5,892 nucleotides of DNA from Nitrosopumilaceae archaeon (GTDB lineage Archaea > Thermoproteota > Nitrososphaeria > Nitrososphaerales > Nitrosopumilaceae), in assembly GCA_013867245.1 (NCBI GenBank), contig JACENB010000050.1, positions 1-5,892 on the forward strand, given 5' to 3'. The position numbers and the translations under genes are program-made. Positions 1 through 4,815 of this stretch are shown in pieces (position 1 is the stretch's first letter; each line of letters starts with the position of its first letter). The notes beneath the pieces were generated by a model, which saw only the letters and a list, made by a program, of their open reading frames with translations, ran no database searches and was not told where the DNA came from.

Positions 1-432
1 ATACAAACCGGCAATTGCCATCAGTGCCATTGCAGGTACTGCTAAACCAACAGTTGCTCCACCTCTAAAAGCCATAGCAAATGTCTTTCCAAGACCTTCA
101 CTGCTAAGATTCGCAGCTCTTACTGCTGCTTTTACTGTAATTTTTAATGAGATAATTCCTGCAACTGCAGACAATGCTGCGCCAACTGCAAATGCAAGAC
201 CGTTTGAAGGAGTAAGGAACACTCCAATAATTAGAGTTAATGCAATTGCTACAGGGACAATAATTGTCATCTCTCTTTTTAGAAATGCTGCAGCGCCAAC
301 TTTGACAGCATTTGAGATATCCATCATCTCTTTTGTTCCAGCAGGTTGCTTTGAAATCCAAGCAACTAATCCACCAGCAACTAAAAATGATGCAATTCCT
401 GCGATAAATGGCAGAATCTCAGAGATTTCCAT
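1..432 (-). CDS. hppA: Membrane-bound pyrophosphate-energised proton pump, N-terminal part (runs off the left edge)
   Basis: Reading leftward from the ATG at 432 gives 144 uninterrupted codons reaching base 1, so the C-terminal majority of the protein lies outside. Known members of this family (about 650-750 residues, some 16 membrane helices) hydrolyse cytoplasmic pyrophosphate and pump H+ or Na+ outward. Visible here are a hydrophobic helix at about residues 6-26, then a segment with GTKEMMDIS (32-40) and VGAAAFLKRE (45-54), which matches the family's conserved 'I..A...GA.AFL.R' region. Further hydrophobic helices lie at about 55-73, 79-100 and 124-144, and AFRGGATVGL (121-130) matches the family's 'AF..GA..G' stretch. 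The pyrophosphate-binding DNVGDN-type motifs and the residues that decide potassium dependence fall beyond the window, so ion specificity and K+ need cannot be read. It has its own TATA box and follows the SprT-like gene by 35 bases. Family call is confident; pump subtype is unknown. Confidence 0.9.
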   Translation of the reverse strand, partial: MEISEILPFIAGIASFLVAGGLVAWISKQPAGTKEMMDISNAVKVGAAAFLKREMTIIVPVAIALTLIIGVFLTPSNGLAFAVGAALSAVAGIISLKITVKAAVRAANLSSEGLGKTFAMAFRGGATVGLAVPAMALMAIAGLY

Positions 433-459
433 GTTATACTCGCATGCCCAAGTCTGGGA

Positions 460-467
460 AATATAAA
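460..467 (-). promoter_or_regulatory. TATA box of hppA
   Basis: On the minus strand this reads TTTATATT, centred about 31 bases before the hppA ATG. An archaeal TATA box sits about 26 bases before the transcription start, which would leave a leader of only about five bases. The box lies immediately after the stop codon of the SprT-like gene, so hppA can be transcribed independently of it. A short CCCA/TGGG dyad lies between the box and the start codon. No experimental start site is available. Confidence 0.65.
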
Positions 468-854
468 TCAAATAGCGTGGGCTTTGCTTCTTTTTCTATA
501 TGGCAAAAATGATTTGCCACGCAAACCCTGTCTTACTAGTTTGTTGAATCTCTTTCCGTGTGCAAGATATGGGAATCTCATGTGGATCAATTCATGAACA
601 ATAGTATTTTCAAGAGTCTTCTCATCAGGGATCTTTCGGACATTTATGAAAACTAGATTATGTTGAAGATAAGATACACCATAGTACTTGTAAGCAGATG
701 TACGTCTTCCTTCAGTCATCTCCTTTGGAGCGTCAAGAACTTCTTTTGTTGTTAATAGAATAGTTGGTTCAGGTATTGAGAATCGATTAGAGTAGATTCC
801 AACTTTTTCTAGAATTTGTAATTTAAGTTCAGGATCAAGCTTCACACAAACCAA
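468..854 (-). CDS. SprT-like zinc metallopeptidase, small stand-alone form
   Basis: The 128-residue protein has a zincin active site, HELIH at residues 87-91: two histidine zinc ligands with the catalytic glutamate between them. This is followed by AHGKRF (98-103), whose His99 is the likely third zinc ligand, as in the HG..F signature of SprT/Spartan/Wss1-type proteases. Related proteins include DNA-protein crosslink proteases, but small archaeal versions are uncharacterised and the substrate here is unknown. The C-terminal zinc ribbon of bacterial SprT and the DNA- or partner-binding tails of Spartan are absent. The chain ends in a basic stretch, LPYRKRSKAHAI (117-128), that could contact nucleic acid. 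The start is uncertain: the frame offers TTG at 854 or GTG at 845 and no ATG upstream before a stop at 870-872. The GTG would give a protein beginning MKLDPEL. No clear TATA box or Shine-Dalgarno sequence precedes either. Fold call is good; biological role is not known. Confidence 0.8.
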   Translation of the reverse strand: MVCVKLDPELKLQILEKVGIYSNRFSIPEPTILLTTKEVLDAPKEMTEGRRTSAYKYYGVSYLQHNLVFINVRKIPDEKTLENTIVHELIHMRFPYLAHGKRFNKLVRQGLRGKSFLPYRKRSKAHAI

Positions 855-997
855 TCTTGTAATCTGTGTTTATCTTGGAATGTCAATTGTTGTAAGAAAT
901 TTGGTTGATTTTCATTCTTCAAAATTAGGAATTAATAGGGTCAGAGGTTTTAGTAGTGTAATCATAAATCATACAGCCACCGTCTCATCATACCCCG
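855..997. other. Intergenic region without a recognisable gene
   Basis: This 143-base gap separates the dephospho-CoA kinase stop from the SprT-like start, both on the minus strand. It should hold the 3' end of the mrp transcript and the promoter of the SprT-like gene, but I see neither a convincing TATA box at the expected distance nor a strong hairpin-plus-T terminator. A 52-codon plus-strand frame from ATG 880 to the stop at 1036-1038 runs into the antisense of the kinase gene and looks like no known protein. No tRNA-like cloverleaf was seen. Confidence 0.5.
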
Positions 998-1492
998 TTA
1001 TTCCATTAAATCAAGTAGACTTTGTGCTTTATTTCTAATTTCTGAGGTAATTTTGACTATTACTAGTCCTTCATTAGGTTGACCATACATCACAACAGAA
1101 TTTTCAGGAGCGTGAATGCATACAGGCAATACCAAAAGGTCTTCTTCTCCAGTTACAAGAATTCGGATTGGAGATTCCAATGAAAATGCCTTTTTGATTA
1201 CATCAATGCTTTGAGAAGTAATTTCTGCTGGAGGATTATCAACGGTAATTTCAGTTGCGTTAACAAGTTTTGGAGGTTCTCTTTTTTCTCTTTTCTCGAT
1301 GCCATCCACAATTTGTAGTGAGGGAATCAAATCAAAATCAATCATCTTTTCAGTAGTTCTATCACCAACGGTAATGATGTAGGAGTTTTCTTCAAGATGT
1401 TTTAAGATATTTTCTTTGTCGGCTTGACTTTCAGGTAACAAAATACCCAAAGGGATTTTCATTTGCTCTCTAAGAGAATCAGGTAACTTCAC
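998..1492 (-). CDS. GTP-dependent dephospho-CoA kinase (DUF359 family)
   Basis: This enzyme family phosphorylates the 3'-hydroxyl of dephospho-CoA with GTP, the last step of archaeal CoA synthesis. It was characterised in Thermococcus kodakarensis and is unrelated to bacterial CoaE. The 164 residues are close to the family's usual length. Its blocks appear in order: LPDSLREQMKIPLGILLP (3-20), VGDRTT (42-47), IVDGIEKR (61-68), NPPAEIT (86-92), GEEDLLVLP (115-123) and YGQPNEG (136-142). The acidic residues of the GD, VDG and GEED blocks are the expected catalytic or metal-binding positions. The start is GTG at 1492. An ATG ten codons later would remove the conserved LP..LRE.. leader, so the GTG is preferred. 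It begins 11 bases after the mrp stop with no visible Shine-Dalgarno sequence and is probably co-transcribed with mrp. In euryarchaea, as I recall, this family often lies beside spt4; here it lies across a divergent promoter from rpo7-spt4. Confidence 0.9.
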   Translation of the reverse strand: MKLPDSLREQMKIPLGILLPESQADKENILKHLEENSYIITVGDRTTEKMIDFDLIPSLQIVDGIEKREKREPPKLVNATEITVDNPPAEITSQSIDVIKKAFSLESPIRILVTGEEDLLVLPVCIHAPENSVVMYGQPNEGLVIVKITSEIRNKAQSLLDLME

Positions 1493-1503
1493 AAAAATCG
1501 ATT

Positions 1504-2616
1504 CTAGTTTGTGCTTGCCTCTGGAGCAGATTCTTCATTAGAGCCTTCAGACTCCATCTCTTCTTGAAGTTTTGCTGCAAGAATACTACATTGGGCTGCA
1601 ATGTTTTTAGCAGCAATTCTAAATGCATCAGCACTTGGAGAATCAGGATTTGTAATCATGATTGGTTTTCCTATATCAGAGCCAGACATGATTCCAGAGT
1701 TTAATGGAATTTCACCTAAGAAAGGCATGTTATGTTGTTCACTAATCTTCTTTGCACCACCATCACCAAAGATGTAATGTTTTTCATCACAATTTGGACA
1801 AATAAAGTGACTCATGTTTTCAACAACACCAATAATTGGTACATTTAGTTTTTCAAACATTCCAATTGCTTTGACTGCTACATTACTTGCAACATCTTGA
1901 GGAGTAGTAACTACCAAAATTCCAGTAATAGGAATTGTTTGTGCAAGAGTTAATGGAATGTCACCAGTTCCTGGAGGAAGGTCTACAATAAGATAATCCA
2001 AGTCAGACCAGTTTGTGTCAACTAGGAATTGTTTTAGAATACCTGAGATAATTGGTCCACGATAAATTGCTGCTTGGTGTGCTTGTTCTGCAAAGAAACC
2101 AAATGATACAACTTTGAGACCATTTGATTCGGCTGGTTGAAGTTTGTTATCTTCAACTTCCATGAATCCATCTTTCATTCCAAGCATTAATGGAATACTT
2201 GGACCATAGATATCAGCATCAAGTAGTCCGACTTTAGCACCTGTTTGTTGTAGTGCCAAAGCTAAATTCAAAGACACAGTTGATTTTCCTACACCACCTT
2301 TTCCACTTGCAACGCCGATAATGTTTTTGACAGTAGCCATTCCAGTGTCAGCATCAAGTGAACGTCCTTCCATTACTTTTGCAGTTACATTCATGTCAAA
2401 ATTCTTCAATTCGGTAAGTTCGCCAATTGCTTTTCTTACATCATCTTCAATTTCGACATTGAAAGGACATGCGGGAGTAGTTAACTCTAATGTAAATTTC
2501 AAGTTGCCATCGTTTAGTTCTAAGTCTTTGATCATTCCCATTGATACAATGTCTTTTTTCAAGTCAGGATCAATTACGGTACTAAGTTTTTCAAGGACTT
2601 GATCTATGCCAACCAT
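1504..2616 (-). CDS. mrp: Mrp/ApbC/Nbp35-type Fe-S cluster carrier ATPase with N-terminal MIP18 domain
   Basis: The 370-residue cytoplasmic protein belongs to the Mrp/Nbp35 P-loop ATPases, which bind a [4Fe-4S] cluster at a dimer interface and hand it to target proteins. Residues about 3-85 form a MIP18 (DUF59) domain including the LTTPACPF motif (45-52). The ATPase follows, with a deviant Walker A GVASGKGGVGKS (101-112) whose Lys106 is the signature lysine of the MinD/Mrp class, DADIYGPS (133-140), YRGP (185-188) and a Walker B/switch region VDLPPGTGD (211-219). The cluster-binding CxxC is Cys273 and Cys276 in FICPNC, which separates it from ParA or MinD proteins. The last 20 or so residues are acidic and serine-rich, probably disordered. 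The ATG at 2616 lies 27 bases from a good TATA box, implying a leaderless message. It is first in a unit with dephospho-CoA kinase. Its client proteins are unknown; NadA, encoded nearby, is one Fe-S enzyme in the window. Confidence 0.93.
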   Translation of the reverse strand: MVGIDQVLEKLSTVIDPDLKKDIVSMGMIKDLELNDGNLKFTLELTTPACPFNVEIEDDVRKAIGELTELKNFDMNVTAKVMEGRSLDADTGMATVKNIIGVASGKGGVGKSTVSLNLALALQQTGAKVGLLDADIYGPSIPLMLGMKDGFMEVEDNKLQPAESNGLKVVSFGFFAEQAHQAAIYRGPIISGILKQFLVDTNWSDLDYLIVDLPPGTGDIPLTLAQTIPITGILVVTTPQDVASNVAVKAIGMFEKLNVPIIGVVENMSHFICPNCDEKHYIFGDGGAKKISEQHNMPFLGEIPLNSGIMSGSDIGKPIMITNPDSPSADAFRIAAKNIAAQCSILAAKLQEEMESEGSNEESAPEASTN

Positions 2617-2637
2617 TGCGTCAAAAAACCCGTCTAC

Positions 2638-2648
2638 ATTATTTAAAC
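2638..2648 (-). promoter_or_regulatory. TATA box of mrp
   Basis: The minus strand reads GTTTAAATAAT, with the TTTAAATA core centred about 27 bases before the mrp ATG at 2616. This is the spacing expected if transcription starts at or beside the start codon, which fits the lack of a Shine-Dalgarno sequence. It drives mrp and probably the dephospho-CoA kinase gene, divergently from rpo7-spt4. Confidence 0.7.
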
Positions 2649-2696
2649 ATAAGTCGGAGGCAAAAAGAAATTGTCAAAAAAATCCAAAATTAGTAA

Positions 2697-2733
2697 AATC
2701 TTTGGAAAAATGTGCTCAAATTACCCAAAGATT
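2697..2733. repeat. 9-bp inverted repeat beside the rpo7 TATA box
   Basis: AATCTTTGG at 2697-2705 is the exact reverse complement of CCAAAGATT at 2725-2733, with a 19-base spacer; the arm centres are 28 bases apart. The right arm runs into the putative rpo7 TATA element and the whole dyad lies upstream of both predicted transcription starts. It would therefore act as DNA (for example a site for a dimeric regulator) and not as an RNA hairpin. Function is inferred; the symmetry is directly visible. Confidence 0.5.
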
Positions 2734-2740
2734 CATAAAT
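2731..2740 (+). promoter_or_regulatory. Probable TATA box of rpo7-spt4
   Basis: ATTCATAAAT is centred about 29 bases before the TTG start of rpo7. The match to the archaeal TATA consensus is fair, weaker than those before mrp and nadC, but the spacing fits a leaderless or near-leaderless message. It also supports the TTG at 2765 as the true start, since no ATG is available at that end of the gene. Confidence 0.5.
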
Positions 2741-2764
2741 TGAAATTCAAGAAAAACAGCACAG

Positions 2765-3364
2765 TTGTTTTCTATATCTACCCTAGTTGATGTTGTCAGG
2801 ATTCCTCCAAGCTTGTTTGGAACCACACTCAAAAAGGCAGCAGTAAACATTCTCAAAGAAAAGTACGAGAGTATGATTAATGCAGATTTAGGTTACATCA
2901 TTATGATTTTAGATGCAAAAGTTGATGAGATGGGAAAAATGATTGCCGGAGACGGTGGAACATTCCATAGAGTTCAATTTGAAGCATTGACATTTTATCC
3001 AAAATTACAAGAAATTGTACAAGGAGAGATTGTTGACATTACAGACTTTGGTGCATTTGTAAGAATTGGTCCTACCGATGCATTACTTCACTTATCACAA
3101 GTTATGGATGATTATCTAAAGAGTGATGTAAAATCTGGAATGATTTTGGCTAACCAAAGTGGAAGAACATTAAAAGTTGGTTCAACACTTCGTGCAAGAA
3201 TCACTGCAGTATCATTAGGCAAAGCAGCTGCAATGGGAAAGATTGGAATTACTTGTAGACAACCATTCCTTGGTGCAGATGAATGGATTGAAGAAGAGAT
3301 AAAGAAATCTTCTGGCGGTGCAGAAGAACCAGCAAAAGAAGAAGCTAAAGTAGAGGCAAGTTAA
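2765..3364 (+). CDS. rpo7: DNA-directed RNA polymerase subunit Rpo7 (E', homologue of eukaryotic Rpb7)
   Basis: Rpo7 pairs with Rpo4 to form the stalk of archaeal RNA polymerase, which helps open the promoter and binds emerging RNA. The N-terminal tip domain covers residues about 1-80, with VRIPPSLFG (11-19) and the conserved GDGGTFH (62-68). The C-terminal S1 RNA-binding domain begins at about 82, with GEIVDITDFGAFVRIGP (87-103) and HLSQ (109-112). It ends near TCRQPFLGADEWI (163-175), a run also conserved in Sulfolobus Rpo7. About 24 further residues, rich in Glu, Lys and Ala, form a charged tail that the Sulfolobus protein lacks. The start is TTG at 2765, chosen because MFSISTLVDVVRIPP reproduces the family's usual N-terminus and the TATA spacing agrees. 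The stop is one base before the spt4 ATG, so the two are co-transcribed. Confidence 0.95.
   Translation: MFSISTLVDVVRIPPSLFGTTLKKAAVNILKEKYESMINADLGYIIMILDAKVDEMGKMIAGDGGTFHRVQFEALTFYPKLQEIVQGEIVDITDFGAFVRIGPTDALLHLSQVMDDYLKSDVKSGMILANQSGRTLKVGSTLRARITAVSLGKAAAMGKIGITCRQPFLGADEWIEEEIKKSSGGAEEPAKEEAKVEAS
3353..3356 (+). promoter_or_regulatory. Possible Shine-Dalgarno sequence of spt4
   Basis: GAGG lies nine bases before the spt4 ATG, inside the last codons of rpo7, and can pair with the CCTC of an archaeal 16S rRNA 3' end. As an internal gene of the transcript, spt4 cannot use leaderless initiation, so such a site or coupling to rpo7 termination is expected. The match is only four bases. Confidence 0.35.
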
Positions 3365-3365
3365 G

Positions 3366-3554
3366 ATGGCACGAGAAATGGCATGCAGAAAATGCAAGTA
3401 TGTAACAGTTGGAAAAGTTTGTCCAGTATGCAAATCATCAGATTTAACACCAGATTGGAGTGGAGTAGTTCTAGTAGTAGATCCAACAAACTCTGAGATT
3501 TCAAAAACTCTTGGAATCACTCAGAAAGGCAAGTATGCAATTAAAGTAACATAA
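3366..3554 (+). CDS. spt4: Transcription elongation factor Spt4 (formerly RNA polymerase subunit E'')
   Basis: Spt4 is a zinc-binding protein of about 60 residues that forms a heterodimer with Spt5 (NusG family). The complex clamps onto RNA polymerase and raises processivity. The 62-residue product has both zinc knuckles, CRKC (7-10) and CPVC (19-22). These are followed by the family's DLTPDWSGVVLVVDP (26-40) and SEISKTLGI (43-51), whose acidic residue at the start of the latter belongs to the Spt5-contact region in characterised homologues. It starts with ATG one base after the rpo7 stop. The rpo7-spt4 pairing is widespread in archaea and makes the call secure despite the small size. The Spt5 gene is not in the window. 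Confidence 0.95.
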   Translation: MAREMACRKCKYVTVGKVCPVCKSSDLTPDWSGVVLVVDPTNSEISKTLGITQKGKYAIKVT

Positions 3555-3564
3555 AATTTCTAAA

Positions 3565-3575
3565 TCTTTAAAATC
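3565..3575 (+). promoter_or_regulatory. TATA box of nadC
   Basis: TCTTTAAAATC carries a TTTAAAA core centred about 26 bases before the nadC ATG at 3595, the distance for a leaderless transcript. It sits in the 40-base gap after the spt4 stop, so nadC probably has its own promoter besides any read-through from rpo7-spt4. The sequence TCTTTAAA followed three bases later by CTCTC (3579-3583) resembles the nadA promoter. Confidence 0.65.
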
Positions 3576-3594
3576 AAACTCTCATTTTATCATA

Positions 3595-4413
3595 ATGTTG
3601 TCATTTAATTCTAAAAAGCAATTATCGCAATTTCTATCTGAAGATATAGGTAAAGGGGATATCACAAGTGCATTACTTCCAAAAAAGAAAATCACAGTTA
3701 GAATAATTTCAAGAGAACGCGCTATAGTCGGAGGAGCTACACATGCAAAACAAATTTTCAAAATCAAGGGATGTAATGCAAGAATTTTGAAAAAAGATGG
3801 CTCAAAAGTGAGACCAAATCAAACTATAATGAGCATATCAGGTGACGCAGGGAAGATTTTGACATGTGAAAGAACTGCACTCAATCTTTTAACAAGAATG
3901 AGCGGAATTGCAACACAGACAAACGAACTTGTAAAAAAAATCCCAAAGAAAACAAAACTCTATGCTACAAGAAAAACTGCACCAGGATTGCGATACTTTG
4001 ACAAAGAAGCAGTAGAGATTGGAGGTGGTAAAAAACACAGATTACGACTAGATGAAATGGTCATGATAAAAGATAATCACATTGCAGTAGGAGATTCTCT
4101 TGAATCACTAATCAAAAAAGCAAAAAAGAAACACAAAAAATTTGAAGTCGAAGTTGAAAATACTTCTGACGCAGTGCTTGCTGCAAAAGAAGGTGCAACA
4201 ATAATCATGTTAGACAATTTTACACCAAATCAAATCAGAAAGACAATCACAGTTCTCAAGAATCAGAAATTAAGAAACAAAGTTTTGCTTGAAGCATCAG
4301 GTGGAATTAACTCAAAGAATATTTCAAAATACGGACAAACGGGTGTGGACATTATTTCAGTTGGAAGCATTACAAATTCTGTAAAAGGAATTGATATGAG
4401 TCTAGAAATTTAG
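3595..4413 (+). CDS. nadC: Quinolinate phosphoribosyltransferase (nicotinate-nucleotide pyrophosphorylase, carboxylating)
   Basis: NadC converts quinolinate and PRPP to nicotinate mononucleotide, CO2 and pyrophosphate, the entry of de novo synthesis into the NAD pathway. The 272 residues match the usual length of 270-290. Family motifs appear in order: SEDIGKGDITS (15-25), ERTALNLLTRMSGIAT (92-107), TRKTAPGLR (125-133), GGGKKHRLRLDE (143-154) and MIKDNH (157-162). They continue with the strand EVEVEN (184-189), MLDNF (205-209), EASGGI (233-238) and SVGSIT (255-260). Arg126, Lys127, His148, Arg149 and Lys159 correspond to the basic residues that hold quinolinate in characterised enzymes. The protein is unusually lysine-rich around 173-182. 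It starts at ATG 3595, with a TATA box at leaderless spacing. The stop TAG overlaps by four bases the stop of the convergent TPR gene. NadA, which supplies its substrate, is encoded on the opposite strand about 400 bases further on. Confidence 0.95.
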   Translation: MLSFNSKKQLSQFLSEDIGKGDITSALLPKKKITVRIISRERAIVGGATHAKQIFKIKGCNARILKKDGSKVRPNQTIMSISGDAGKILTCERTALNLLTRMSGIATQTNELVKKIPKKTKLYATRKTAPGLRYFDKEAVEIGGGKKHRLRLDEMVMIKDNHIAVGDSLESLIKKAKKKHKKFEVEVENTSDAVLAAKEGATIIMLDNFTPNQIRKTITVLKNQKLRNKVLLEASGGINSKNISKYGQTGVDIISVGSITNSVKGIDMSLEI

Positions 4414-4811
4414 GAATTTAATTGAGATAACAATTCTGAAACTGCCTTGTTTTTTGGATCAATTTCTTGAATTTTTTCACAGCATTGAATGGCTCTTTTG
4501 TTTTCTCCTAATTTTTGATGACAATATGCTTTCAAGAGTAAAACATCTACATCATAAGAGCCGATCTCAAGTGCTTTGTCAAAATGAGAGATTGCAGTTT
4601 TGTACTTTTTTTTCAGATAGTAAATTCCTCCTACAGTGAACTGTGCATCATGATTGTTAGGAGCCATTCGGAGATATTCTGTGCCTGATTTTAGAGCCTC
4701 ATCATATTTTTTCTCTTTGGCAAGTTTTTGGAATTCCTTGAATTTTTCAACATTCTTTTTTTTAATGGGATCCTTTGGAGTTCTACTAAATAATCCCACC
4801 AAAACAGTCAC
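4410..4811 (-). CDS. Small tetratricopeptide-repeat (TPR) protein of unknown function
   Basis: The product, 133 residues from the GTG at 4811, is almost entirely helical repeats. TPR-like units lie at about residues 22-52, 54-86 and 87-120, with characteristic pairs such as GGIYYLKKKYKTAISHFDKA (61-80), LLLKAYCHQKLGENKRAI (91-108) and the closing EIDP (116-119). TPR units make superhelical surfaces for protein contacts; nothing here names the partner and there is no catalytic or membrane segment. Alternative starts are TTG 4802 and GTG 4799, the last giving a protein beginning MGLFSRTP. The choice is open because no Shine-Dalgarno sequence marks any of them. The gene begins four bases after the nadA stop, so it is very likely co-transcribed with nadA and may be translationally coupled. 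Its stop overlaps the nadC stop tail to tail. The position between two NAD genes suggests, but does not prove, a link to quinolinate synthesis. Confidence 0.85.
   Translation of the reverse strand: MTVLVGLFSRTPKDPIKKKNVEKFKEFQKLAKEKKYDEALKSGTEYLRMAPNNHDAQFTVGGIYYLKKKYKTAISHFDKALEIGSYDVDVLLLKAYCHQKLGENKRAIQCCEKIQEIDPKNKAVSELLSQLNS
4450..4455 (+). terminator. Possible oligo-T terminator of nadC
   Basis: A run of six T on the plus strand 37 bases past the nadC stop, with a second T6 at 4472-4477, fits the hairpin-free oligo-U terminators of archaea. Both runs lie antisense within the 3' end of the TPR gene, which would make the convergent transcripts overlap. T runs are common in this AT-rich DNA, so support is weak. 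Confidence 0.3.
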
Positions 4812-4815
4812 ACAT

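Noticed and set aside
104..361. Minus-strand 85-codon frame rich in Cys, Ser and Lys
   Set aside because: It is an out-of-frame reading of hppA, whose own frame gives clear membrane helices and family motifs.
880..1038. 52-codon plus-strand frame starting at ATG 880 in the gap and ending antisense to the dephospho-CoA kinase gene
   Set aside because: No recognisable family, no TATA box at the right distance, and a third of it is antisense to a conserved gene.
2321..2602. Plus-strand 93-codon frame
   Set aside because: It lies wholly antisense to the N-terminal half of mrp, which carries MIP18 and Walker A motifs.
3215..3520. Minus-strand 101-codon frame across rpo7 and spt4
   Set aside because: It is antisense to two secure genes and shows no family features; the Cys/Phe-rich composition is typical of a shadow frame.
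4799..4815. ATG at 4815 as start of the TPR gene
   Set aside because: It is out of frame with the TPR coding sequence; only GTG 4811, TTG 4802 or GTG 4799 are in frame.
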